64,000 nucleotides of DNA from an uncultured Clostridium sp. (lineage in GTDB: Bacteria > Bacillota > Clostridia > Clostridiales > Clostridiaceae): positions 1 to 64,000 of the forward strand of contig CAKVLD010000003.1 of the NCBI GenBank assembly GCA_934755305.1, read 5' to 3'. The notes beneath the pieces are model-generated. The model worked only from the letters and a program-made list of their open reading frames with translations, did not search any database and was not told the origin of the DNA. Position numbers and translations under genes: made by a program. Shown here one piece after another: positions 9,873 through 20,097 of this stretch. Position 1 is the first letter of the stretch; each line of letters begins with the position of its first letter.

Positions 9873-12800
9873 CTATAGTTCAATTAATTTTATTTCTCCA
9901 TCTTTATTCCAAAATCCTATATCCCCTGTTTTATAAAGTACCTTGTTTTCATGTTTACTAAATGGACTTTCAATAGAATTTTCCATAAGATAATCATTCC
10001 ACTCACTATCTATATTATTAATATCCTTAATACTTACATATACTTCACCTGGGAATCCTGGTAATACTAATTCATGATTTTCATCTAAAAGATAAATTTC
10101 GCCCTCATTTTCATCTAATGCTATAACACCATATAATTCATCTTGATCTTCATACATAGTATCAATCTTAAAGTTTGTACTCCATTTATTTAAAATAGTT
10201 TCCCTTAACTCATCATTCATTAAAGATAATTCTGACAAGTTACCAGAGTTTCTTACTAATTGCATTACAATCAATTTTAAATAATGTTCTAACATCTGTA
10301 ATATGTCTCTATTAAATGTCTTATTTACATAAGAGAATCTTATTTTTAAATCACCCTCAGGTAATACAACTATAGTTAAATCATAATTTGTTCTTTCATG
10401 GCTTCTAAATTCGCCTAAATATAATTGCGAATTATTATAAATATCTTCATCAACAGGATAATTTTCAAATACTAAAATCACTTTAAATAAATCCTCTGAA
10501 TTCTTCACCTTACTAACTTCCTTGATATCAGTTAATAAAGTAGTTTCATAATTCTTAATTTCAAATGCATTTAATTGAATTTTTTCTAAGAACTCATCAA
10601 CTTTTGCTTCATTATCTATCTTTACTCTAACAGGTAATGTATTTATTAACAATCCACAAATAGAATCAACATTTTCTATCTCTGGATTTCTACCTGATGT
10701 TGTCATACCAAATACAACATCTTCTGTATCAGCAAATTCTTTTAATGTTAATGCTAATGCTCCTTGCATTATTGTATTTAAAGTTCTTCCACTTTCCTTA
10801 ACGAACTTATTAATTTCTTCTGTTTCTTCTTTGCTAAATACACATAAATCTTGAATAAATTCTTCTTCCTCTTCATCATAGAGTTCTTCATTCATTGTTC
10901 CCCATATTGTATTATCATTTTTAAATCCTTCTAAATAGTTCTTCCAGAATAACTTATCTTCCCCTTCATCCTTTTGATAAATCCAATTTATATAATCCTT
11001 ATATATTCCCTTATTTAATATTCTTTCAGCATCACCATTTTGTAAAATTTGCTTATATGCCTTAATAACTTCACTTAATATTACAAAGACACTCCATCCA
11101 TCTAAAGAAATATGAGGGAAACTTACAATAAGTTTATTTTTATCTAATCCAGTAGAAACCACCTTAACTCTTAATAATGGAGCTTTAGTTAAATCAAATA
11201 CTTTGCTCTTATCTTCATCTAATAACTTATTTATATATTCCTCTTCATCCTCACCTAAAGGCATATCAATATAATTAACCTTAAAGTCCATATTATTAAT
11301 TACTATTTGAACAGGTTCCTTTATTTCTTCCCATTTGTAAATAGTTGATAAAATCTTATTATTATTTATTACTACTAACCACGCTTCTTCAAATACTTTT
11401 TTATTTAAAACACCATTTAAGTCACAGCATATTTGACCAAAGTATGCTTCTGACTCACTATTAACCATGTAATGATATAGCATACCCTTTTGTACTGGTG
11501 CTAAAGCATAAATATCCGAAACATTATTATTTTCTTCAAATATCTTATTAATCTCGTTTCTATCTAGATTAATTAGTGGGAAATCTGATTCAGAATATTT
11601 AACTTCCTTCATATTAGAACAGTATTCTATTACCTTAAGTAAATTATCTTTATACTTATCTAATAAATTTATTTCGTTAATATTTTCTTCGAGATTCTTT
11701 AAATAAGTCATATATATCTTTAATTCTCCATGAACTAAAACTATATTAAACTCTATTAAATTATCTCTTTTAGAACTTTCAGAATGGAATTTTCCATATT
11801 CTCTGCTACCTATTTCTAATTCATCATCAAAATCCCCTAGATAATTGAAAGCTATGTCTGGTGTATTGTTAAATTCAATACTTTGTCCATCAATTTCTTT
11901 AGTTGTATATTTTAAGATTCCATATCCAATACCCTTTTTAGGTATATTTCTTAGAATTTCTTTAACGTCTAGTACTATATCATCAATATCTTCACTGCCT
12001 GATTCTAATACTATTGGAAATGCTGTTGTAAACCACCCTACAGTTCTTGATATATCTACATAATCTATAATATCTTCTCTTCCATGACCTTCTAATGTAA
12101 TTGCTACCTTATCTATATTGAATTCAGTTTTGAAAGTCTTATAAAGAGCAGCTAATAATAAATCATTTATTTCTGTATTCAACTTATTTCCAGCTGTCTT
12201 TAATAACAATGATGTATTATTTTTATCTAATACTTTTTCAATAGTTATTGAATTCTCTTCACTATTAACTACATCCTTAAGATTAAAGATATTATCTATA
12301 TTAGAATTTACATCATTCCAATAGCTATATTCATCTAACAACTTATTGCTAACTGCATATTTCTTAAGAGAATTTGACCATTCCTTGTAAGAAGTTGTTT
12401 TATTCATTAACGAAATCTCTTCATTATTTTCAATTGCCTTTATTGCACTTAAAATATCTTCATGAATTATTCTCCATGATACTCCATCCACTACTAAATG
12501 GTGTACAGAAATATATAATCTTTGTTCATTTCCAATATTGAATAATACACCTTGAAGCAATCTTCCTTTTTCAATATCAATTTCCTTTTCACATGCCTCA
12601 CAAGCTTCTTCTATCTTAGCTTTATCTTCTGTATCCATAGAAATTTGTTTTAATGTTACTTTGTATTCTTCATTATCAAAAGATTGTAGATATTCACCTT
12701 CATTATTTACAAATCTACTATTTAATGAATCATGATACTCAATAACAAAGTTAACTGCCTTTTCTATAACTTCACAACTATGGTTCTCTTCAAAATGCAT

Positions 12801-15800
12801 TACAGCTGGCAAATTCCAGAAATTAATTTCTTCGTGTTCATCTTCAAAGAACCACTTCTGAATTGGTATTAATTCACTTGAACCACTAACCTTTTCATTA
12901 ATCACAGTAATAACTTCCTTTTTCTTAATGTGTAAAGCTAATTCTTCTATAGTCTGATTCTTAAATATAGTCTTAGTTGTAACTTCATATCCTTTTTGCT
13001 TAATGTTATTAGTAAGTTGAATTACTAATATAGAATCCCCTCCAAGTTTAAAGAAGTTATCATCAACACCAAATTCATCAATATTTAACACTTCTCTCCA
13101 TATTTCATAAAGCATTATTTCTACTTCTGTCTCAGGTAATTTAACCTTCTTACTACCCTTAGCTTCTTTATACTCTGATATATCAGGAAGAAGCTTAAAA
13201 TTAACCTTACCATTTTTATTTAATGGTATTTTATCCACTTCAATAATATAGTGAGGAATCATATAATCAGGTAATTTTTCATTTAATTCATCTAAAATAT
13301 CATCCTTATTTCTACCTATTACATAAGCAATTATCTTTTTATCGCCGCTTCCTTCTTTTTTACAACATACTACACAATTTTCAATGCCTTCTATATTATT
13401 AATTTCTTCTGTTATTGCTTGAAGCTCAATTCTAAAGCCACGTACCTTAACTTGATTATCCATTCTTCCTATAAAATAAATATTTCCGTCTTTCATAAGC
13501 TTTGCATAGTCACCAGTTTTGTATAATACTCCACCTTTTGAAAATGGATTTTCAATAAACCTTTCCTTACTTAAATCTTCTCTATTTAAATACCCCTTGG
13601 CAATACCATCTCCACCTACACATAATTCACCTAAAGTTCCTATTGGCTGAATTCTATTAAAATCATTTAAAATATATGCAGTAGAGTTAGCTATTGGCTT
13701 ACCTATTGGAATTGAATTCTTATACTCCTTCTCTATTTTATGTGTTGTAGAGAATGTTGTATTTTCAGTAGGTCCATATCCATTAATTATAGTAATTCCC
13801 TTACAAGCATTCTTTACTACATTAATGTTCTTTGGTGATAAAACATCTCCACCTACTAATAAAACTCTTACTCCATCAAATAATTTTTCATCAGTTTGTG
13901 ATAATTGATTAAATAATGGGGAACTAACCCACATAATAGATGCTTTAGATTTCCTTATTTCATTTCTTAATAAGTCCACATCTAATAATTTATCTTCTTC
14001 AACCAAATGTAGCTTCAGTCCATTTAATAATGCTCCCCATACTTCAAATGTTGATGCATCAAATGTTGCTTCTACCTTTACGTTATCTACATTTCCTGAA
14101 TAAACATTATTTATATCTAATCTTTCTATTGAATTATATTTATCATATTCATTGCTACATATCATTAAAGAAGCATTTGAATCTTTAACTATATAATCAA
14201 CCATATCATTAGGATACTTTTCATTAATAGGTACATATGCTGCTCCTATTTTAAGTATTGCTAACATTGCAGTTACAAGCTTTATTGATTTTTCAGCAAC
14301 TAAGGCAATAACATCACCTTTTCCTACTCCTGAATCAATAAGGTATGCTGCAAATTTATTAACTTCATTATCTAATTCTTCATAAGTTAACTTTTCACCA
14401 TTAAATTCTATAGCTATCTTATCTGCATTATTATTTTTTGCCTTACTAAATACTTCGTATAAGCTCAATTCAGATTCATATACTGTTTTAGTATCATTAA
14501 CGTTTCTTACTAATTCTCTTTCACCTTGCGAAATAAAATCATATTCACCAACTTTTTTATTAGGATCCTTAACTATTTCCTCTAGTAAAAGTGTAAAATG
14601 TTCTTTCCATCTTTCTATTGTTTCATCCTCAAATAAATCACTATCATACTCATACTTTACAGATAATTTATTATTTATTTGGAATATTTGAACTAAGAAA
14701 TCAAACTTACTAGTTTCACTATCTTCTATTTCTAAATTCCATGATAAATTACTTGTTTGAATAGATTCAAGCTGTGCATTTTGTACTACAAATAATACTT
14801 GGAATAATGGATTTTTATTAGCTTCTCTCTTTATTTGTAATTCATCTATTAAAACATCAAATGGAACATCTTGATTATCATACATCTTCAATACTTTATC
14901 CTTTACACCATTAATTAAACTTTCAAATTCCATTGTTGACTCTACATTAATTCTAATTGGCAATGTATTTACAAATAAACCTATCATCTTTTCAAAATCC
15001 GAATCATTTCTATTGGCAATTAATGTACCTAAAACAATATCATTTTGTAATGTGTATCTTTGCATCATACATGAAAATGCTGACATTAATAGCATGTATA
15101 AAGTACAGCCCTTCTCAGTAGCTAAATCTTTTAACTTAGTTGTAACTTCTTGATTAATATCAAATATTAATCTCTTACCTAAATTACTACCTTCTTCAGG
15201 TCTCTTTTTATCTAAAGGTAAATCTAAGTTTGATATTTCATCATCAAATTCTGATTTCCAATAAGATAGTTGTTCTTGGAATTCATCACTTACTAAGAAT
15301 TTTTCCTGTAATGAAATAAAATCAAAATAATTTTTATTTAATTCTGGAAGCTTACTACGTCCATATTTAATTATGTCTTTATAACTACTTGATAAATCCT
15401 GTAAAAGCACTCTCATTGACCATCCATCTGAAACTATATGATGTAAAGACATTAATAATTGAACGCTATCATTTAAGTAAATAATAGAAGCTCTTATTGG
15501 ATATTCCTTTGTAATATTTATAACTTTATTTACTTCTTCATAATGTATTTCCTTAAGCTTTTCTTCTCTTTCACCTTCACTTAAATCTCTTAAATCAAAT
15601 TCTTCAATATTTATATCAATAAATTCATCAACAACTTGATAAGGAGTTCTATCCAATATATTAAATTTACTTCTTAAGGAATCATGTCTATCTATAAGAC
15701 TATATATAGCCATTTTTAAGCACGGAACTATAACTTGTCCGTTTATTGTTATAGAAATTGTATTATTATAATAAGGGCTATCTGGTTCTAATTCATACAT

Positions 15801-18800
15801 TATCCATTGTCTCTTTTGAGAAGATGATAAAGCATATACATTGTCCCCTAAATCACTATTTCCTAATGTTTTAGCTTCTTCAATTTCTTTAGTTTCTATA
15901 ACATTGTTTTCTTCTACTTTTACTGATTCATTCTCAAATAACTTAGCTTGAAGTTTTATAGTATTATTTGCAAACAAATTATTATAAGTAATCTTAGAAT
16001 TAAACTTATCCTTTAATGCAGAACTTAATTGAATTATTTTTATTGAATCTCCACCAAGTTCAAAGAAACTATCTTCTATTCCAAAATTTGAATTATTAAA
16101 TATTCCTTCCCAAATAGCAAAAATAGATTTTTCATTTTCTGTAGTTGGCTTTACTATTTCCGCTTTCCCTCTTAATATATTTTTTCTATTTAATAAAACA
16201 TTCTTATCAACTGAGTTATTCTTATCTAAAGGAATATCCAACATATAATTTACTTCAATAGGCATATCCTTTAAACTACTATTTTCTATAGCTTCAATAG
16301 CCTTTTGTACTATGTCCTTATCTTTAACAATATCATGATAATCAATATATACTGATACTTGATATTCATCTAAAACTTTACTATCTAATAATTTCTTTAT
16401 AGCTGCTTTTGTATTATCTAACCCTACAAATAAATAAGGTATATTTGTTTGTAAAACAGCAAGTAAGGAATTAACACCAAATAATGACTTCATCGCCTTA
16501 AATCCCTTTTCTTCCATAAATTTCTTAACTACAAGATCTGTACTCATTCCTATTTCATCCCAAATAGACCATGCTAAACAGTAATTATTACTATTATTAG
16601 ATTTATTTAATCCTTGAATATAATTAGCCATAAATTCATTTGCACTTGTATAAGATGAAACTGTAACACCTGGAGAAACTGTTCTTGCAGAAGAACTTGT
16701 AACCAATATACAATCATCGTACTTACTACAAATCTTACCTAAAACCCATGTTCCAAAGACTTTTGCATTATACATTTCAAATAAATCATCTGGAGTTTGA
16801 TCCTTTATTAAATTTTCTTGTATTATACCTGCAAAATGTAAAACACCACTTAATTTCTTATTAAACTCATTTTCAAACATCTTTATAGTTTCTTCTAAAG
16901 ATGCCATATCTGTTAAGTTACAAGCTACATATTTTACCTTGCTTCCTTCCGAAATATTATTTAACTTCTCTAACATTTCTAATTTAGCTTCATTATTTGA
17001 AATATCAGATCTTCCTATTAGTAAAATATTTAAATTATACTTTGTTAAAATATGACTTACAACTTCATAAGCAACTCCTCCAAGACCTCCTGTGATTGCA
17101 TAGAATCCATTTTCATTAAAATGAATTTTATTTTCAGAGCAATCTCTAACATCAACTTTTTCAAGCATAATCTTGTATCTCTTATTGTTTCTGTATACAA
17201 TTTGATTTATTTTATCAGCACAATTTGCTTCATCCATAACTATGCCTATATCAATGCCATCTAAATCTACATGCTTAATAGATATTTCTTCACATGCAGC
17301 TGCCTTTATGTATCCTGATAATGTTGAATTATAATAATTAACATCCTCTTCTAGTCCTATTGCTAAAGATTTAAGAGTAGCCACAGTAATATTGGATAAT
17401 TCAATTGAATTTTTATTACTTTCTTGAACTAAATATTGTATACTTATAGGTCCATCATATTGAGCATTCTTTAACTCATCAACGCTATTAATATCTAAGT
17501 TTCTTAGATTCCATAAATGAATAACACTTACTTCATTAATTCCCTTATTACTTAAATCCTTAAATAGATTAAAATAATCTTCCTTAGAAAATTGATTTAT
17601 ACAATACTTGTTTTCAGCTATATTTTCAAATTTTTCACCGTGAGAAACCTTTATAATATTCTTCTTATCTGCAACTTTTTTGCTTATTTCATTAAAATAT
17701 TCATCTTCATCTATAAAGATTAAATAAGGTTTGTCTATTGTATCATTTGGGCTTATTTCACATTCAGATAGTCTTTCTTTGTAGAACCAGTTAGGTAATG
17801 TCTTATCATTTCCAAAATATAAATCTGCCTTCTTTATAATTTCATTAAATTCCCCATCTTCATATAACTTTTTAATATCACCATCATTAAAATACTTTTC
17901 ATCAATTGGAATTATATTATCAATATTTAAATCCAACTTTTCATTTACTGCATTCTTTATATCCTGAGAAGTCAGCATACTAAATCTAAAATCATCAACT
18001 TGAGAAACAAATAGTATGTTTAATATGTTATCCTGTACTAATACATTTTCTACAAGTCCATCTTTTACTCCATAAACATTGCTTACAATCTCATTAACTT
18101 CCTCATACCATTTATTTTCTTCTAGGCATTTGATTTTTTCTTCGTCTTTAAAGATACCCACATCACTTAAATTAATATTTTCAATCTCTTCTTCAATCTT
18201 TTCTACTAATAAAGCCATCTTATTAACTTTGTTATTAGTTTTTAAGCTTTCTTCAATCTTTTCTATTTCTAAATTATATTTATCTATCTTTTTAACAAGG
18301 AGATTATTAAAATATCCTTCCTTAAATCTCTTTCCTAATTTAGCACGTTGTATTTTACCTAAATTCGTTTTTGGAATTTCATCCCTTTCTACTGGAATTA
18401 CATAATTAACCTTTAGTCGCATCTTTTCTAATACGCATTTTGCTATTTTATCAGCTATAGAATCTTTATTAAATTCATCCTTACAAACAAAGAATACAAT
18501 TATTTCATCTTCCTTTGTTGTATCATTTTGAACTGCACACACTGCTGTATATGATGTTTCAACTTCTTCTAATTCATCAATTATAGTCTCAATTTCAACA
18601 TTATAATAATTTAAACCATTAACTATAATTACATCTTTCTCTCTTCCAGTTAATAACAATTGACCATCATGTATCATCCCTAAGTCACCAGTAATAAACC
18701 ATCCGTCTTCTGTGAAATTTTCTGCATTTGCCTTAGGATTGTTATAATAACTTTTTGTCACTGGGTACCCTTTAATTAAAACTCTTCCAATTTCATCTTC

Positions 18801-19355
18801 TTTTAATACATTATTTTCTCTATCTGTAACTCTTACAGTCATTCCTGGAATAGGTACTCCAATTTCAGTCATTATATCTGCACCTTCCATGGAGAATTCT
18901 TCATCTTTGTTGATTATATTTCCTTTAGACTTATTAATAATCTGCACTCCTGTAAACGTTTCACTTGTAAACCTTAAACTATATATTGTTCCAGAACAAG
19001 TTTCAGCCATTCCCCATACTGGAATAATAACATTACCTTTTAATTTATACTTTTCCAATGATTTAAGAAAATTCTTAGCTGATTTAGCATTAATCATCTC
19101 TCCACCGTCTAGAAAGTATCTAACACATGATAAGTCCCAATTTCTTCTAATATCTTCTCGTTTTAATTTTTCGTCAATTAAAGCATAAGCAAAATGTGGT
19201 GCCCATGTATAAGAAACCCTGTATTTATCAATTAAATCTAGCCATCTAAATGGATCTTCTAATATATAATCAGTTTCAACTTGTATTTGTAAATCCCCTA
19301 GTAATACCCCCCTAAAGTGAGACATTAGAATTCCTCCAGCATGTTCAAGAGGCAT
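9873..19355 (-). CDS. depsipeptide synthetase A, main part (CesA/Vlm1-like), damaged
   Basis: This open frame of 3,160 residues continues, in the same frame, the fragment at 19434-20054; together they would make about 3,390 residues. Order in joined numbering: A for a non-amino acid (20-590), a degenerate A-tail-like stretch (630-770), ketoreductase (780-1215, TGGLGGVA near 988), T (LGGDS near 1335), C (HHIVSDG near 1541), valine-type A (1858-2281), T (near 2338), epimerisation domain (2391-2825, HHLVVDG, EGHGRE, NYLGDFD), C (PHISLDG near 2983) and an A remnant (3298-end, YKTGD). The valine A domain runs from VDNVKVEA directly into TFDAST, so the A3 P-loop segment is missing. The ATG at 19355 lies inside the A domain and is not a natural start. 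The family's role is two residues: a D-hydroxy acid and a D-amino acid. Confidence 0.85.
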   Translation of the reverse strand: MPLEHAGGILMSHFRGVLLGDLQIQVETDYILEDPFRWLDLIDKYRVSYTWAPHFAYALIDEKLKREDIRRNWDLSCVRYFLDGGEMINAKSAKNFLKSLEKYKLKGNVIIPVWGMAETCSGTIYSLRFTSETFTGVQIINKSKGNIINKDEEFSMEGADIMTEIGVPIPGMTVRVTDRENNVLKEDEIGRVLIKGYPVTKSYYNNPKANAENFTEDGWFITGDLGMIHDGQLLLTGREKDVIIVNGLNYYNVEIETIIDELEEVETSYTAVCAVQNDTTKEDEIIVFFVCKDEFNKDSIADKIAKCVLEKMRLKVNYVIPVERDEIPKTNLGKIQRAKLGKRFKEGYFNNLLVKKIDKYNLEIEKIEESLKTNNKVNKMALLVEKIEEEIENINLSDVGIFKDEEKIKCLEENKWYEEVNEIVSNVYGVKDGLVENVLVQDNILNILFVSQVDDFRFSMLTSQDIKNAVNEKLDLNIDNIIPIDEKYFNDGDIKKLYEDGEFNEIIKKADLYFGNDKTLPNWFYKERLSECEISPNDTIDKPYLIFIDEDEYFNEISKKVADKKNIIKVSHGEKFENIAENKYCINQFSKEDYFNLFKDLSNKGINEVSVIHLWNLRNLDINSVDELKNAQYDGPISIQYLVQESNKNSIELSNITVATLKSLAIGLEEDVNYYNSTLSGYIKAAACEEISIKHVDLDGIDIGIVMDEANCADKINQIVYRNNKRYKIMLEKVDVRDCSENKIHFNENGFYAITGGLGGVAYEVVSHILTKYNLNILLIGRSDISNNEAKLEMLEKLNNISEGSKVKYVACNLTDMASLEETIKMFENEFNKKLSGVLHFAGIIQENLIKDQTPDDLFEMYNAKVFGTWVLGKICSKYDDCILVTSSSARTVSPGVTVSSYTSANEFMANYIQGLNKSNNSNNYCLAWSIWDEIGMSTDLVVKKFMEEKGFKAMKSLFGVNSLLAVLQTNIPYLFVGLDNTKAAIKKLLDSKVLDEYQVSVYIDYHDIVKDKDIVQKAIEAIENSSLKDMPIEVNYMLDIPLDKNNSVDKNVLLNRKNILRGKAEIVKPTTENEKSIFAIWEGIFNNSNFGIEDSFFELGGDSIKIIQLSSALKDKFNSKITYNNLFANNTIKLQAKLFENESVKVEENNVIETKEIEEAKTLGNSDLGDNVYALSSSQKRQWIMYELEPDSPYYNNTISITINGQVIVPCLKMAIYSLIDRHDSLRSKFNILDRTPYQVVDEFIDINIEEFDLRDLSEGEREEKLKEIHYEEVNKVINITKEYPIRASIIYLNDSVQLLMSLHHIVSDGWSMRVLLQDLSSSYKDIIKYGRSKLPELNKNYFDFISLQEKFLVSDEFQEQLSYWKSEFDDEISNLDLPLDKKRPEEGSNLGKRLIFDINQEVTTKLKDLATEKGCTLYMLLMSAFSCMMQRYTLQNDIVLGTLIANRNDSDFEKMIGLFVNTLPIRINVESTMEFESLINGVKDKVLKMYDNQDVPFDVLIDELQIKREANKNPLFQVLFVVQNAQLESIQTSNLSWNLEIEDSETSKFDFLVQIFQINNKLSVKYEYDSDLFEDETIERWKEHFTLLLEEIVKDPNKKVGEYDFISQGERELVRNVNDTKTVYESELSLYEVFSKAKNNNADKIAIEFNGEKLTYEELDNEVNKFAAYLIDSGVGKGDVIALVAEKSIKLVTAMLAILKIGAAYVPINEKYPNDMVDYIVKDSNASLMICSNEYDKYNSIERLDINNVYSGNVDNVKVEATFDASTFEVWGALLNGLKLHLVEEDKLLDVDLLRNEIRKSKASIMWVSSPLFNQLSQTDEKLFDGVRVLLVGGDVLSPKNINVVKNACKGITIINGYGPTENTTFSTTHKIEKEYKNSIPIGKPIANSTAYILNDFNRIQPIGTLGELCVGGDGIAKGYLNREDLSKERFIENPFSKGGVLYKTGDYAKLMKDGNIYFIGRMDNQVKVRGFRIELQAITEEINNIEGIENCVVCCKKEGSGDKKIIAYVIGRNKDDILDELNEKLPDYMIPHYIIEVDKIPLNKNGKVNFKLLPDISEYKEAKGSKKVKLPETEVEIMLYEIWREVLNIDEFGVDDNFFKLGGDSILVIQLTNNIKQKGYEVTTKTIFKNQTIEELALHIKKKEVITVINEKVSGSSELIPIQKWFFEDEHEEINFWNLPAVMHFEENHSCEVIEKAVNFVIEYHDSLNSRFVNNEGEYLQSFDNEEYKVTLKQISMDTEDKAKIEEACEACEKEIDIEKGRLLQGVLFNIGNEQRLYISVHHLVVDGVSWRIIHEDILSAIKAIENNEEISLMNKTTSYKEWSNSLKKYAVSNKLLDEYSYWNDVNSNIDNIFNLKDVVNSEENSITIEKVLDKNNTSLLLKTAGNKLNTEINDLLLAALYKTFKTEFNIDKVAITLEGHGREDIIDYVDISRTVGWFTTAFPIVLESGSEDIDDIVLDVKEILRNIPKKGIGYGILKYTTKEIDGQSIEFNNTPDIAFNYLGDFDDELEIGSREYGKFHSESSKRDNLIEFNIVLVHGELKIYMTYLKNLEENINEINLLDKYKDNLLKVIEYCSNMKEVKYSESDFPLINLDRNEINKIFEENNNVSDIYALAPVQKGMLYHYMVNSESEAYFGQICCDLNGVLNKKVFEEAWLVVINNNKILSTIYKWEEIKEPVQIVINNMDFKVNYIDMPLGEDEEEYINKLLDEDKSKVFDLTKAPLLRVKVVSTGLDKNKLIVSFPHISLDGWSVFVILSEVIKAYKQILQNGDAERILNKGIYKDYINWIYQKDEGEDKLFWKNYLEGFKNDNTIWGTMNEELYDEEEEEFIQDLCVFSKEETEEINKFVKESGRTLNTIMQGALALTLKEFADTEDVVFGMTTSGRNPEIENVDSICGLLINTLPVRVKIDNEAKVDEFLEKIQLNAFEIKNYETTLLTDIKEVSKVKNSEDLFKVILVFENYPVDEDIYNNSQLYLGEFRSHERTNYDLTIVVLPEGDLKIRFSYVNKTFNRDILQMLEHYLKLIVMQLVRNSGNLSELSLMNDELRETILNKWSTNFKIDTMYEDQDELYGVIALDENEGEIYLLDENHELVLPGFPGEVYVSIKDINNIDSEWNDYLMENSIESPFSKHENKVLYKTGDIGFWNKDGEIKLIEL

Positions 19356-19433
19356 CCAGTTTAATGATACATCCTTTGTTGCTTTAATTAACTGTATTTC
19401 ACCTAATTCTCTTTTAATAACAGCCTGATTACT

Positions 19434-20054
19434 TTAAACTACTCCCTTTGGCATTCCAGTACTTCCTGAAGTAAAAAACATGATTGCTGGATCTTCTGGT
19501 TTAGTATCATGAACTTCTTCATTAGGTTCATTATCTTTTAAGTCTTTAGCATTAATAACATATTTTTTATCTATACCAAACTTTTTACACAATGAAACAT
19601 ACTCTTCATATATATCATCACTTACAATTATCTTTACTTTTCCAATCATATTCCATGTGTTATAAACTACCTTACATTCAAGATTTTCAGTATCAAATAC
19701 CTTAGGAATTGTAATTGGTGCAGGAACTATGCCAGCAAACATACATGCCCAGAAAGTTTCTAAATAATCTCTTGAACTTGAAAATTGAAAAATTACTACT
19801 TCCTTAGGTTTTATATTGTTTTTTAACAATCCTGTTACTATTTTTTTTGCTTTATCTCTTATTTCACCATAAGAACTATATGTTGTTTTCCCATTTCTAT
19901 CATAAAAACGAACTCCAGAATCCTTATTCTCTTTTGCACTCTTCAAAAATATTTTCACTAATGTAAGATAATTTGCATTTATATTTTCAACTTCACCTGT
20001 AAATACTTCTGCTAACTTTGATTTATCTACTTCCTTGGCTTGTTTTTCAATCAT
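19434..20054 (-). pseudogene. N-terminal A-domain fragment of synthetase A, ended by in-frame TAA
   Basis: These 206 residues are the first half of an AMP-forming A domain and end at the A3 motif FTSGSTGMPKGVV. They are then cut by TAA at 19436-19434. The next codons in the same frame read SNQAVIKRELG and lead without a gap into the frame of the 3,160-residue downstream part. In synthetase B the aligned position is Q (KGVVQSHINI), so one CAA to TAA change explains the stop. The start at 20054 follows AAGGAGTGTAGAGAGG. As written, the A domain cannot form from this piece alone. Sequencing error, true nonsense mutation and readthrough are all possible. Confidence 0.8.
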
Positions 20055-20097
20055 TCCTCTCTACACTCCTTATTGATATAATTTACTATTTGCACTA

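Noticed and set aside
19434..19436. Programmed recoding or selenocysteine at the stop in synthetase A
   Set aside because: The codon is TAA, not TGA, and no slippery site or stem loop is seen; nonsense change or sequence error is simpler.
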